In this document: positions 9,165 to 18,578 of the stretch, piece after piece
Layout: every line of letters starts with the position of its first letter
How positions within the stretch are numbered: the first letter of the stretch is position 1
Assembly: GCA_023819225.1 (NCBI GenBank)
Contig: JAMWCZ010000006.1
Coordinates: 1-32,206, forward strand
DNA length: 32,206 bases
Direction: 5' to 3'
Origin: Candidatus Omnitrophota bacterium
Lineage (GTDB): Bacteria > Ratteibacteria > UBA8468 > B48-G9 > JAFGKM01
Program-made: the position numbers and the translations under genes
Notes under the pieces: generated by a model
Told to the model about the DNA's origin: nothing
Databases searched by the model: none
Seen by the model: the letters and a program-made list of their open reading frames with translations, nothing else

Positions 9165-9165
9165 T

Positions 9166-9744
9166 ATGTTAGATTATGTAATTTTATCCTCAGTTATAAA
9201 TATCGGGATTGCCTTTATTCTGATTACTCTCTCGGCGATATTGCTAAAAATAAACAGGAAGAAATTTGTGTATGGAGTAGCACTTTCAGTTATATATACA
9301 GGATTTGCGGTATATTATCTTTGTCTTGTCTTGTTATATCCGCACTCTATCCTACAAAAAACTGTGGCAACTACGATTACTCCTTCAAACATTATAGAGT
9401 ATCAGGAAGAAAAGATAGAAGAGACCGGGGACTTTACTGTAATAATAACCACAGAAGATAATACATTTTCCCTTGCCCCGGATGGTGAATTAGAGATTAA
9501 AAAGGGGATTAAATTCAAGATAGAAAAGGTGGTATATTCGGGTAATCTCGAAAATATTAAAGCGGATATAAGGGGTTTTGCTGGAAATGCAAGAAAAAAT
9601 GACCTGCAGGATATCGGATACTGGGTAACTTATGATGATATGATTAAAAGATATATGGTCAAAGGAGAAAAGGATAAATTTGAAGTAGAGATAAAGGAAG
9701 GGGAAAAACTTATTGGAACTATATATATAAAATTTGTCGATTGA
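9166..9744 (+). CDS. Hypothetical membrane protein
   Basis: Starts 2 nt after the GGDEF stop; two N-terminal TM segments followed by a soluble domain. Confidence 0.6.
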   Translation: MLDYVILSSVINIGIAFILITLSAILLKINRKKFVYGVALSVIYTGFAVYYLCLVLLYPHSILQKTVATTITPSNIIEYQEEKIEETGDFTVIITTEDNTFSLAPDGELEIKKGIKFKIEKVVYSGNLENIKADIRGFAGNARKNDLQDIGYWVTYDDMIKRYMVKGEKDKFEVEIKEGEKLIGTIYIKFVD

Positions 9745-10382
9745 AGGTAAGAATGTATAAAAAAAAAGGTATAATAGTAAGTTTTGAAGGTATAGATGGC
9801 TGTGGTAAGAGTACCCAGGCAAGATTATTTTGTGAGTATCTTGACAAAAATTGTCTGGATTATGTGTTGCTAAACGAACCAGGTGGGACATATACAGGAG
9901 AAAAGATAAGAAAGATTTTGCTTGACAGCAAGAATAATATATGTCCATTAACTGAACTTTTTCTATATCTTGCCAGTCGCAGCCAGCTTGTTGAAGAACT
10001 CATAATCCCATATATTAAAAAAGGAAAGATAGTTGTTCTTGACAGATATATTGACTCAACAACAGCATATCAAGGATATGGCAGGGGAATTTCTTTAAAA
10101 CTTATCAGATATATTCACAGTTTCCTTGTTAGAGATTCCTTCCCTGATATAACATTTCTGATAGATGCACCAGCCAGTGAACTTCTATCGGTATTAAAAA
10201 ACAAAAAGAGGGACAGGATTGAAAAAGAATCCCTGGAATTTCAGAAAAAAGTTAGAGATGGATACCTTCATATTGCGAGACAAGAGAAGAAACGGATAAA
10301 GGTAATAAAAAGAAAAACAGTCCTTCTTACACACAAAGAGATTATAAAAGAGTGGGGGAGATTTATTGATGGACATAGATGA
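9741..10382 (+). CDS. tmk: Thymidylate kinase
   Basis: SFEGIDGCGKSTQARLF P-loop, DRYIDSTTAYQGYGRGI. Start may be ATG 9753. Confidence 0.93.
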   Translation: MKVRMYKKKGIIVSFEGIDGCGKSTQARLFCEYLDKNCLDYVLLNEPGGTYTGEKIRKILLDSKNNICPLTELFLYLASRSQLVEELIIPYIKKGKIVVLDRYIDSTTAYQGYGRGISLKLIRYIHSFLVRDSFPDITFLIDAPASELLSVLKNKKRDRIEKESLEFQKKVRDGYLHIARQEKKRIKVIKRKTVLLTHKEIIKEWGRFIDGHR

Positions 10383-11211
10383 AGCAAAGGAATTTCTTGT
10401 AAAAATAAAAAAAAAGGATAGGATTTCAGGTGCCTATATCATATTTGGAGGCAGCAGCAAAGAGAGAAATGAGTGTGTTATATTTCTATCAAAACTCCTG
10501 CACTGTAAGGAGACACCTCCCTGTGATAAATGCACTGACTGCATACAGATTGAAAACAGGACCCATCCTGATACAAAGTGGATAACTCCTTCTAAAAGCA
10601 CACTCTCAATAGATGATGTCCGGTGGGTAAAAGGAGATATCTATATCACTCCATATTATGGTAGAAGGAAAATATATATTTTTGAGATTAGCTATATGCG
10701 GTCTGAAGCAGCAAATGCCTTTTTAAAAATACTGGAAGAACCACCCTCCTACGGAACACTGATAATTCAGAGTAGTAATATAAACTTTTTTCTGCCCACG
10801 ATTGTCTCAAGATGCCAGAAGATACGGCTTAATTATACTTTACCTGAATATACAGTGCCTATGGAAAAGATATACCAGCAGTTTACAGATATTTTAGGTT
10901 ATGCAAGGGATAAGGATTTTTTCAGATTTTTTAAGGCAATTGACGAATTTGTAACTGAAAGGGACAGGGAGGAGGTAGAAGAAGATACAGGGAAAATACT
11001 TCTGCTTTACAGGGATATTTATCTTAAAAAAACAGGCATCCCTGAAGAATTTCTTATTAACAAACAAATTGATGATAGTTTTTTACCATCTAACAGGAAT
11101 ATACTTGATATAATGGAAAAAATTCTGGAACTTAAAGGGAGAATAAGATATAATATAAACCTGAAATTGGCACTGGACAATCTTTTTTTGCATATAAGTA
11201 GCGGGTTTTAA
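10369..11211 (+). CDS. holB: DNA polymerase III delta' subunit-like protein
   Basis: CKETPPCDKCTDCIQI zinc-like cluster, RRKIYIFEISYMRSEAANAFLKILEEPP, SRCQKIRL; degenerate Walker A (IFGGSSKERNE) as expected for delta'. ATG 10369; ORF track TTG at 10366. Confidence 0.87.
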   Translation: MDIDEAKEFLVKIKKKDRISGAYIIFGGSSKERNECVIFLSKLLHCKETPPCDKCTDCIQIENRTHPDTKWITPSKSTLSIDDVRWVKGDIYITPYYGRRKIYIFEISYMRSEAANAFLKILEEPPSYGTLIIQSSNINFFLPTIVSRCQKIRLNYTLPEYTVPMEKIYQQFTDILGYARDKDFFRFFKAIDEFVTERDREEVEEDTGKILLLYRDIYLKKTGIPEEFLINKQIDDSFLPSNRNILDIMEKILELKGRIRYNINLKLALDNLFLHISSGF

Positions 11212-11216
11212 TTTTT

Positions 11217-11300
11217 GCCGAAGTGGCGGAATTGGCAGACGCGCCAGGTTCAGGACCTGGTGGTGGCAACACCGTTGGGGTTCGACTCCCCACTTCGGCA
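11217..11300 (+). tRNA. tRNA-Leu(CAG)
   Basis: Acceptor gccgaag/cttcggc, anticodon arm ccaggttCAGgacctgg, T-arm ggggttcgactcccc, long variable arm; discriminator A. Confidence 0.95.
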
Positions 11301-11363
11301 TTTTCCTCTTTGAAGGGATTCAAAGAAGTGCTAGTGCGACCAGAGGAGAAGGCAGGAGATTAT

Positions 11364-12710
11364 TTATAATCTGAATCCCATCTTGAAAAGTTCCTTACAA
11401 GTGTTCACAACCTTTTCATCATAACATAAACCTTTCTTTGTTTCTATCTCTTTCAGGGCAGATTCTATACCTAACGCATCTCTGTAAGGTCTGTGTGAAC
11501 TCATCGCCTCAACAACATCTGCAACAGCAAGAATTCTTGACTCAAGCAAGATATTATCATCATCTATACCTTCAGGATATCCACTTCCATCAAACCGTTC
11601 ATGATGCTGAAACACTATTTTTGCCACAGGCCAGGGGAAGTCAATATCTTTAAGTATATGGTATCCCTTAACAGGATGAAGGCGGACAAGTGCCATCTCT
11701 ATATCTGTAAGGGGTCTTGGAGCAGAAAGGATTTCTCCGGGAATATATATCTTGCCTATGTCGTGCAGGATAGAGGCAATTCTTAATCCATCAACAAAGT
11801 CAGAGAGAAAGCCCATCTTCTCTGCTATGGCACAGGCAAGTTTTGATACCCTTCTCTGGTGCTCTGATGTATATGGGTCTTTCTCCGCTATGGTTCTTGA
11901 CAGCGCGCTTACTGTTTCTTCAAGCACCTTTTTCATCCTTCCCTGCATCTTTCTTAAACTTTCTTCTGCAAGTTTGCGCTCCGTAATATCTCTAAGACAG
12001 ATAAGATTGCTCTCCCTTTTACCAAAAACAGTTCTGCTGCCTATGGCTTCCACCCAGAAGGATGTTCCTTTTACATCCCTTACCTGATACTCAACAAGAA
12101 ACTCTCCCTTTCCCGAAGAAATAAGTTTAAAGTCCGTCTTTACCCTTTCAATAAACTGGGGAAGGGCAAGGTCAAAAAATGACTTTTTCTGAGCTTCCTT
12201 TATATCCTTAAATCCGAACATCTCCAGAGCACCAGGATTTGCATAGATAATATTGCCTTCAAGGTCTGTAAGAAAAATCCCGTCAAGAAGGGATTCTGTA
12301 AGCACTCTGTATCTTTCTTCGCTTTCTTTGATAATCTGCCTGTAATTTTCTGCTTCTGTTAAATCCTGTATTGCAAAAAACTGGAGTTTCTTCCCTTTAT
12401 AATTGACAACCTTGCCTCTAATACGAACTATACAATCTCTACCGTCTTTTTTTCTTCCCTTAATAATAGCATCTTCCTTTTCAAACCACTTTTTTCTTTC
12501 TCTCTTGGGTATATCGGGAAAAAGAATAGATATCTCTGCCCCTTCAAGTTCTTCCTCTTTATATCCAAATATATCTGCAAGGTTTTGATTACAGCAAAGA
12601 ATAGTGCCCTGAAAGGACATTATGAAGCCATCATAAAGTGAACGGCAAAAAATATTTGCAAGTTTGTTATTTTTTAGTTCCTGTTTTATCTTTTTTATAA
12701 AATCTTCCAT
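11364..12710 (-). CDS. PAS-PAS-HD-GYP protein (putative c-di-GMP phosphodiesterase)
   Basis: Two PAS regions (ERYRVLTESLLDGIFLTDLEGNIIYANPGALEMFGF); HDIGKIYIPGEIL ... HPVKGYHIL ... HHERFDGSGYPEGI. Confidence 0.92.
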   Translation of the reverse strand: MEDFIKKIKQELKNNKLANIFCRSLYDGFIMSFQGTILCCNQNLADIFGYKEEELEGAEISILFPDIPKRERKKWFEKEDAIIKGRKKDGRDCIVRIRGKVVNYKGKKLQFFAIQDLTEAENYRQIIKESEERYRVLTESLLDGIFLTDLEGNIIYANPGALEMFGFKDIKEAQKKSFFDLALPQFIERVKTDFKLISSGKGEFLVEYQVRDVKGTSFWVEAIGSRTVFGKRESNLICLRDITERKLAEESLRKMQGRMKKVLEETVSALSRTIAEKDPYTSEHQRRVSKLACAIAEKMGFLSDFVDGLRIASILHDIGKIYIPGEILSAPRPLTDIEMALVRLHPVKGYHILKDIDFPWPVAKIVFQHHERFDGSGYPEGIDDDNILLESRILAVADVVEAMSSHRPYRDALGIESALKEIETKKGLCYDEKVVNTCKELFKMGFRL

Positions 12711-12739
12711 TCTTTTAATATACTTTGTTATTTATGTTA

Positions 12740-12767
12740 ATTATATAACATAAAAAAAATTTGTCAA
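12740..12767 (-). promoter_or_regulatory. Consensus promoter TTGACA-N16-TATAAT for the HD-GYP gene, with -10 flanked by inverted repeat ATGTTA/TAACAT
   Basis: On the minus strand: ttgaca (12767-12762), 16-nt spacer, tataat (12745-12740); ATGTTA-TATAAT-TAACAT spans 12734-12751. Confidence 0.8.
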
Positions 12768-12782
12768 GTGAAATTTGTACCC

Positions 12783-12820
12783 TACCGCCCCCGCAGTGGA
12801 TTTCCACTGCGGGGGCGGTA
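12783..12820 (-). terminator. Perfect 18-bp-stem hairpin with 2-nt loop downstream of tRNA-Val; terminator/processing element or mobile palindrome
   Basis: TACCGCCCCCGCAGTGGA-TT-TCCACTGCGGGGGCGGTA, fully self-complementary; no immediate U-run on the minus strand. Confidence 0.6.
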
Positions 12821-12836
12821 CTAAGACTAAGCGGGG

Positions 12837-12909
12837 TGGGCGGTGCAGGAATTGAACCTGCGACCTCTTGCGTGTGAAGCAAGCGCTCTAACCGCTGAGC
12901 CAACCGCCC
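12837..12909 (-). tRNA. tRNA-Val(CAC)
   Basis: Minus strand gggcggttggctcagcggttagagcgcttgcttCACacgcaagaggtcgcaggttcaattcctgcaccgccca; all four arms form. Confidence 0.94.
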
Positions 12910-13922
12910 GGTTTTTTTATTATACCATCTTCTGTGATAAAACCCTTTATAAGATGTGTTGGCGTTATATCAAATGCAGGGTTGTAAACAGGCGCATCAG
13001 AAGGAGCAATTAACCTTCCCTTAATCTTTCTCACTTCTTCCGCATCCCTCTCCTCTACTGGAATATCCTTACCATTTTTTATAGAAGGGTCAAAGGTAGA
13101 ATAAGGTGCTGCTATGTAAAAGTCAACCTTGTGGTATTTTGCCAGAACTGCCAGCGAATATGTCCCTATCTTGTTTGCTGTATCTCCATTTTTTGCAATC
13201 CTATCTGCCCCTGTGATTATCATATCTATCCTTCCCAGATTCATCAGATATCCTGCCATATTATCACATATAAGTGTATAAGGTATACCTGCCTTTTTCA
13301 GTTCCCATGTAGTAAGCCGCGCCCCTTGTAATACAGGTCTGGTTTCATTTACAAACACATTGAATTTTTTCTTCTGTTTCTTTGCAGTAAAAAAGACCGC
13401 AAGTGCTGTCCCATATCCGCTTGTCGCAAGTCCACCGGCATTGCAATGTGTAAGAATGTTCATATTATCCTGTATCAATCGGGCACCATTTACTCCTATT
13501 TTATAACAGCAATCAAGGTCTTCTCTGTATATATTCTCTGCCTCTTTAAGCAATCTCTCTTTTAACCAGGAAATAGACATATCACTAAATTCCTCTAATA
13601 CCCTTTCCATCCGTGAAAGCGCAAAAAAAAGGTTATATGCAGTGGGTCTTGATGTCTTTAGATATTTAATATTACTTTTTATTTCCTTTATAAATCCCTT
13701 ACTGTCTTTTGTATCTATCCTTAATGCGGAAAGGGTAACCCCATAGGCAGCAACACATCCAATAGCAGGTGCTCCCCTGATACTTAAATTTCTTATGGAT
13801 TCCCATACATCTCTTATATTTTTTAGTTCCAGTATTCTTTCTTTTTCAGGAAGTACCCTCTGGTCTATAATATATAACCTTCCGTTCTCCCACCACAATG
13901 TTTTTATTATTGGTTTTATCAT
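12888..13922 (-). CDS. mtnA: S-methyl-5-thioribose-1-phosphate isomerase
   Basis: LSIRGAPAIGCVAAYGVTL, ILTHCNAGGLATSGYGTALAV, ITGADRIAKNGDTANKIGTYSLAVLAKYH. Stop codon lies inside tRNA-Val. Confidence 0.94.
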   Translation of the reverse strand: MIKPIIKTLWWENGRLYIIDQRVLPEKERILELKNIRDVWESIRNLSIRGAPAIGCVAAYGVTLSALRIDTKDSKGFIKEIKSNIKYLKTSRPTAYNLFFALSRMERVLEEFSDMSISWLKERLLKEAENIYREDLDCCYKIGVNGARLIQDNMNILTHCNAGGLATSGYGTALAVFFTAKKQKKKFNVFVNETRPVLQGARLTTWELKKAGIPYTLICDNMAGYLMNLGRIDMIITGADRIAKNGDTANKIGTYSLAVLAKYHKVDFYIAAPYSTFDPSIKNGKDIPVEERDAEEVRKIKGRLIAPSDAPVYNPAFDITPTHLIKGFITEDGIIKKPGGWLSG

Positions 13923-13926
13923 CTAA

Positions 13927-16900
13927 TTACACCATAATATGAAAGGAAGATTCCCCTACTATAATCTTCAGTTCTTCTAAAAAGTCAATATCAGGATTTA
14001 TTGCATAGGTCATCGCTCTTATTTTTACCTTCTTTTTTCCGTCCTTTATAAGGTTAATATAAAGCTGACAGTTACCCTTATTTTTTATAAATAACCCTTT
14101 TAACTTCTCTAATTTTTCATCAGGGAAGGGCAGATTTATATCTACTTCCACACTTGAAATAAACCTATCCTTAGCAGTATTAAGATTTGCCACATCATCT
14201 GCTATAACCGTTATCCCTTCCCTTTTTTCAACTCTACCTTTTACAAAAATCATTCCGCCCTTCCTTATTAATGCAGAGTATGATTCATATACCCGTGGAT
14301 AGAAAAGAACCTTTACCCTGCCCGTTGTATCCTCCATCTCACCCCATCCCATCCTTTCTCCTTTCCTATTGCTTGTTCTCTTTATTTCAGTCAGTATTCC
14401 ACCTATACAGACAGGCATATTTTCTTTTACATCCTCAAGTTCAGATATAGAAACATTTGAGAACATCTTTATTATGGAAGTATACCTTGTTAGTGGATGC
14501 CCTGTAAGATAAACACCCAGCATTTCCTTTTCATAGGAAAGCAGTCTTGTTTCAGACCATTCCGGAAGGGAATTGACAATGTTTCTGTTAACATTAAAAG
14601 TTATGCTATTTTTACCAGCAGTGAATATATTCATCTCTCCTTCACTTTTTTTCTTCTGCATCTTAGAACCACGTTCTATTGCTTCATCTATCATTGCAAA
14701 CAGTTGTGACCTTGGAATTTCTAAATAGTCAAATGCACCTGCCTTTACTAAACTCTCTATTACCTTTTTATTGACACTTCTTAGATTAACCCTTTCACAG
14801 AAATCAAAAATTGATGTAAAGAGTCCCCTTTCTCTTGCCTCTATTATGGATTTTATTGCACCTTCCCCTACATTCTTCACAGCAGAAAGCCCAAAGAGTA
14901 TGTCATTACTGAATATCTTAAACCTTTCATCGCTCTCAGATATATCAGGTGGCAATAACCATATATTCATCCTCTCACATTCATCTATATATCCTGCAAT
15001 TTTATCAAAATTTCCTATTTCACTGTTAAGGAGTGCTGTCATAAACTCAAGGGGGTAATTTGCCTTCAAAAACGCTGTCTGATAGGAAATCAATGCATAG
15101 CCAGTGCTATGTGATTTATTGAACCCGTACCCCGCAAATTTTGCAATCTGTTCAAATATCTTCCTTGCTAATGGTTCAGATACACCGTTTTTCTTCGCTC
15201 CTTCTATAAATAGTCCTCTTTTTTCTTCCATCGCCTCAATATCTTTCTTGCCCATAGACCTTCTCAACTCATCCGCCTGCCCCATAGTAAAGCCAGCGAG
15301 TTGATGAGCGATTTCCATTACCTGCTCCTGATACAGAATCACTCCATAGGTACTTTTAAGGATGGGTTCAAGAGAAGGATGGTCATAAGTGATGCAGGAC
15401 GGGGTTTTTTTTCTTCTTATGTATTCTTCCACCATACCGCTTTTCATAGGACCTGGTCTGTATAGTGCAAGTATTGCAATTAAGTCCTCAAAATTCTGTG
15501 GTTCTATATCCTTAAGAAGTTTCTGCATTCCCTTACTTTCAAGCTGAAATACACCTAATGATTCTCCTCTTGAAAGAAGTTGATATGTATTTTTATCATC
15601 TAAAGGAAATTCTTTTATATCTATTCCCTTCCTTTCTTTTATCAGTTTTAAGGTATCTTCTATAACCGCAAGTGTTTTTAGCCCCAGTATGTCAACCTTA
15701 AGAAGTCCTATCTTTTCTATTGCCTCCATTTCATATTGCGTCGCCAGTTCGCCACTTGAAGCACGGAATAAAGGTGCATACTCATATACAGGTGTTTCTG
15801 TTATAACAAGCCCTGCAGCATGTGTAGAAGAGTGCCTTGCAAGTCCTTCTAATTTCAGGGCAATATCAAAAAGGTTTTTAATCCGTTCTTCACTCTCCAT
15901 AATTTTTTTAATATCGGCATTATGAACTATCTCTTCTGACAGAGTTGCACCGGGTTCAGGAGATATTAACTTTGCCACACGGTCAACCTCAGTATAAGTT
16001 AAACCCAATGCCCTTCCCACATCTCTTACAACTGCACGAGCAGCCATCCTTCCATAGGTTCCTATCTGTGATACATTTTCTTTGCCATATTTTTCTCTTA
16101 TATAGGCAATAACCTCATCCCTACGCCTGTCACAGAAATCAACATCCACATCTGGTAAACTTATCCTTTCAGGATTCAGAAATCTTTCAAATATAAGATT
16201 ATAGGTAAGCGGATTAATCTCTGTAATGCCAAGAAGATAGGCAACTAAACTGCCAGCAGCAGAACCTCTCCCAGGGCCAACCCTTATATTATTTGTCCTT
16301 GCGTAATTTACAAAGTCCTGTATAATAAGAAAATAACTGGAAAACCCCATCTTTTTTATAACTTCAAACTCATATGCTGCCCTTTCTACTATCTCATTTT
16401 TAAAGGTATAATCTTTCAGTTTCTTCCTGCATTCTATCCCGAATTTCTCTTTAAGTCCTTTTATTATTAACTCTTCTAAATAGATATCTGGATTTTTACC
16501 TTCTGGCGGATGGAAAACAGGGAGATGATACCTTCCGACGTCTATCTTAACATTACACCTCTCGCTTATTACCAGTGTATTTTTAAGCGACTCAGGTATG
16601 TCCTTAAAAGCAGCATACATCTCGTCAGATGTTTTAAAGTAAAACTCATCTGTTTGAAACCGCATCCTGTCTTTATCCTCAATATGTGTCTGGGTCTGTA
16701 TACAGAGCAAAACTTCATGGGCAAATGCATCTCCTTTTTTAAGATAATGGCAGTCATTTGTGGCAACAAGCCCTGCCCCTGTCTTTCTTGCTATCTCTAC
16801 AAGTAATTTATTTGCCTTGTCTTGTTCAGGAATTTTGTTTTCCATTACCTCAAGATAAAAATTCTCACGACCAACAATATCCTGATATACACCCACCATT

Positions 16901-17373
16901 TCAACTGCCTTATCTATATCGCCGTTTATAAGGTAGGAGGTAATCTCTCCTTTTAGACAACCGCTCAACACAATAATACCTTCAGAATTTTCTGAAAGAA
17001 TCTCCTTATCTATCCGTTGTGTATAATAATAACCCTCGGTAAAAGAAAGGGTGGAAAGTTTGAGGAGATTCCGATACCCTTTTTCATTGGCAGCAAGCAG
17101 TGTGATATGAAAAGATGCCTCTTTCCTGCTAGTATATTCCTGTTGGAAACGACTACCCGGAGCGATGTACATCTCTGCCCCTATGATAGGTCTTACTCCA
17201 TGTTTGAGTGCCTCTTCATAAAACTTCAACACTCCACCCATAGTCCCGTGGTCTGTAATGGCAAGTGCCCTCATCCCTTCTTTGTGAGCCATTTGTGTTA
17301 CCTGTTCTATACGGCACATACCATCAAGTAAACTGTGTTCTGTATGGAGATGAAGATGTACAAACTCTTTCAC
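13927..17373 (-). CDS. dnaE: DNA polymerase III alpha subunit
   Basis: PHP domain (FVHLHLHTEHSLLDG), VGPGRGSAAGSLVAYLLGIT, LPDVDVDFCDRRRDEVI, FNKSHSTGYALISYQTAFLKANYP, C-terminal OB fold. Confidence 0.97.
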   Translation of the reverse strand: MKEFVHLHLHTEHSLLDGMCRIEQVTQMAHKEGMRALAITDHGTMGGVLKFYEEALKHGVRPIIGAEMYIAPGSRFQQEYTSRKEASFHITLLAANEKGYRNLLKLSTLSFTEGYYYTQRIDKEILSENSEGIIVLSGCLKGEITSYLINGDIDKAVEMVGVYQDIVGRENFYLEVMENKIPEQDKANKLLVEIARKTGAGLVATNDCHYLKKGDAFAHEVLLCIQTQTHIEDKDRMRFQTDEFYFKTSDEMYAAFKDIPESLKNTLVISERCNVKIDVGRYHLPVFHPPEGKNPDIYLEELIIKGLKEKFGIECRKKLKDYTFKNEIVERAAYEFEVIKKMGFSSYFLIIQDFVNYARTNNIRVGPGRGSAAGSLVAYLLGITEINPLTYNLIFERFLNPERISLPDVDVDFCDRRRDEVIAYIREKYGKENVSQIGTYGRMAARAVVRDVGRALGLTYTEVDRVAKLISPEPGATLSEEIVHNADIKKIMESEERIKNLFDIALKLEGLARHSSTHAAGLVITETPVYEYAPLFRASSGELATQYEMEAIEKIGLLKVDILGLKTLAVIEDTLKLIKERKGIDIKEFPLDDKNTYQLLSRGESLGVFQLESKGMQKLLKDIEPQNFEDLIAILALYRPGPMKSGMVEEYIRRKKTPSCITYDHPSLEPILKSTYGVILYQEQVMEIAHQLAGFTMGQADELRRSMGKKDIEAMEEKRGLFIEGAKKNGVSEPLARKIFEQIAKFAGYGFNKSHSTGYALISYQTAFLKANYPLEFMTALLNSEIGNFDKIAGYIDECERMNIWLLPPDISESDERFKIFSNDILFGLSAVKNVGEGAIKSIIEARERGLFTSIFDFCERVNLRSVNKKVIESLVKAGAFDYLEIPRSQLFAMIDEAIERGSKMQKKKSEGEMNIFTAGKNSITFNVNRNIVNSLPEWSETRLLSYEKEMLGVYLTGHPLTRYTSIIKMFSNVSISELEDVKENMPVCIGGILTEIKRTSNRKGERMGWGEMEDTTGRVKVLFYPRVYESYSALIRKGGMIFVKGRVEKREGITVIADDVANLNTAKDRFISSVEVDINLPFPDEKLEKLKGLFIKNKGNCQLYINLIKDGKKKVKIRAMTYAINPDIDFLEELKIIVGESSFHIMV

Positions 17374-17408
17374 AGGACCTCCATAAATCTTTCACGTAGA
17401 TATAAACA

Positions 17409-18578
17409 CTACTTTTTGTTTTTCCCTGTTGAAGCGCGAAGAATTGACTGGTATATCTTCCCTTCTGTCTTAAAAGATGAACTTATGGCAATCTCTACCA
17501 TCTGCATTTCTTTTATGTTTCTAACCCCAAGGGAGCCCATAGAAAGTTTTAGCGCACCCATAAGGTTCTGTGAACCATCATCCACCTTTGCAGGTCCTAA
17601 TAATATCTCTTTAAGTGTGCAGGAGACACCAACCTTAATCCTTGTGCCTCTCGGCAGGTTCTCATCAGATGTTGCCATACCCCAGTGATATCCCTTACCG
17701 GGTGATTCTACTGCCTTGACAAAAGCAGAGCCAATCATAACCGCATCCGCACCTGAAGCAAACGCCTTACATATATCACCGCTGGTTACCATACCACCAT
17801 CTGTAATAATAGGAACATATCTTCCTGTCTTCTTAGAATAGGTATCCCTGGCACTTGCACAGTCCGCTGTGGCAGTTACCTGTGGTATCCCTATGCCGAG
17901 CACCTCCCTTGTAGTACAAGCAGCCCCAGGTCCTATACCAACAAGAAGGCCAGAAATACCTGTTTCCATTAGTTCCATAGCAACATCAAAGGTAACACAA
18001 TTACCCGCAATAATAGGAACTTTTGCTGTTTTGCAAAAAGGAGCAAAATCAAGTGCTTTATAGGAAGAGGATATATGTTTTGCCGTAGTAACCGTTGACT
18101 GTACCACAAATATATCCACACCTGCCTCCTGGCATATCCCGAGAAACCGTTCTGCATACTGGGGAATACAACTTACAGCACAGATAACATTGCCTTTTTT
18201 TATCTCTTCCACTCTCTGTGCTACAAGTTTTTCCTTCACCGGCTCCCTGTAAACACTTTGAATTAGTGCTGTGGACTCTTGATGTGGACTGCTGATAATT
18301 TTTTCTATAACTCCATACGGGTCTTCATATCTTGTATAGATACCCATAAGGTTCAACACACCTATTCCTCCAAGTTTACCCATCTCAACAGCAAATTTTG
18401 TATCACATACACCATCCATTGCAGCAGCAAGCACAGGTATTTTGAGTTTTATACCACTTATCTCTGTTGAGATATCCACATCTTCAGGATTAATGGTAAT
18501 GTTACCCGGCACAAGAGATATATCATCAAATCCATAACAAACCCTTGCTCTTCTATTAACACCTATCCACACAGCCAT
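17409..18578 (-). CDS. guaB3: GuaB3-type IMP dehydrogenase-related protein (no CBS domains)
   Basis: CYGFDDISLVPGN, GLLVGIGPGAACTTREVLGIGIPQVTATADCASARD, YVPIITDGGMVTSGDICKAFASGADAVMIGSAF, GYHWGMATSDENLPRGTRIKVG. Confidence 0.85.
   Translation of the reverse strand: MAVWIGVNRRARVCYGFDDISLVPGNITINPEDVDISTEISGIKLKIPVLAAAMDGVCDTKFAVEMGKLGGIGVLNLMGIYTRYEDPYGVIEKIISSPHQESTALIQSVYREPVKEKLVAQRVEEIKKGNVICAVSCIPQYAERFLGICQEAGVDIFVVQSTVTTAKHISSSYKALDFAPFCKTAKVPIIAGNCVTFDVAMELMETGISGLLVGIGPGAACTTREVLGIGIPQVTATADCASARDTYSKKTGRYVPIITDGGMVTSGDICKAFASGADAVMIGSAFVKAVESPGKGYHWGMATSDENLPRGTRIKVGVSCTLKEILLGPAKVDDGSQNLMGALKLSMGSLGVRNIKEMQMVEIAISSSFKTEGKIYQSILRASTGKNKK

Noticed and set aside
11083-11323. Minus ORFs containing PKWGVEPQRCCHHQVLNLARLPIPP / EVGSRTPTVLPPPGPEPGASANSATSA
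   Set aside because: Antisense translations of tRNA-Leu; not real proteins.
12715-12903. 62-aa minus ORF MAQRLERLLHTQEVAGSIPAPPTP...
   Set aside because: Sense-strand translation of tRNA-Val plus the palindrome; artefact.
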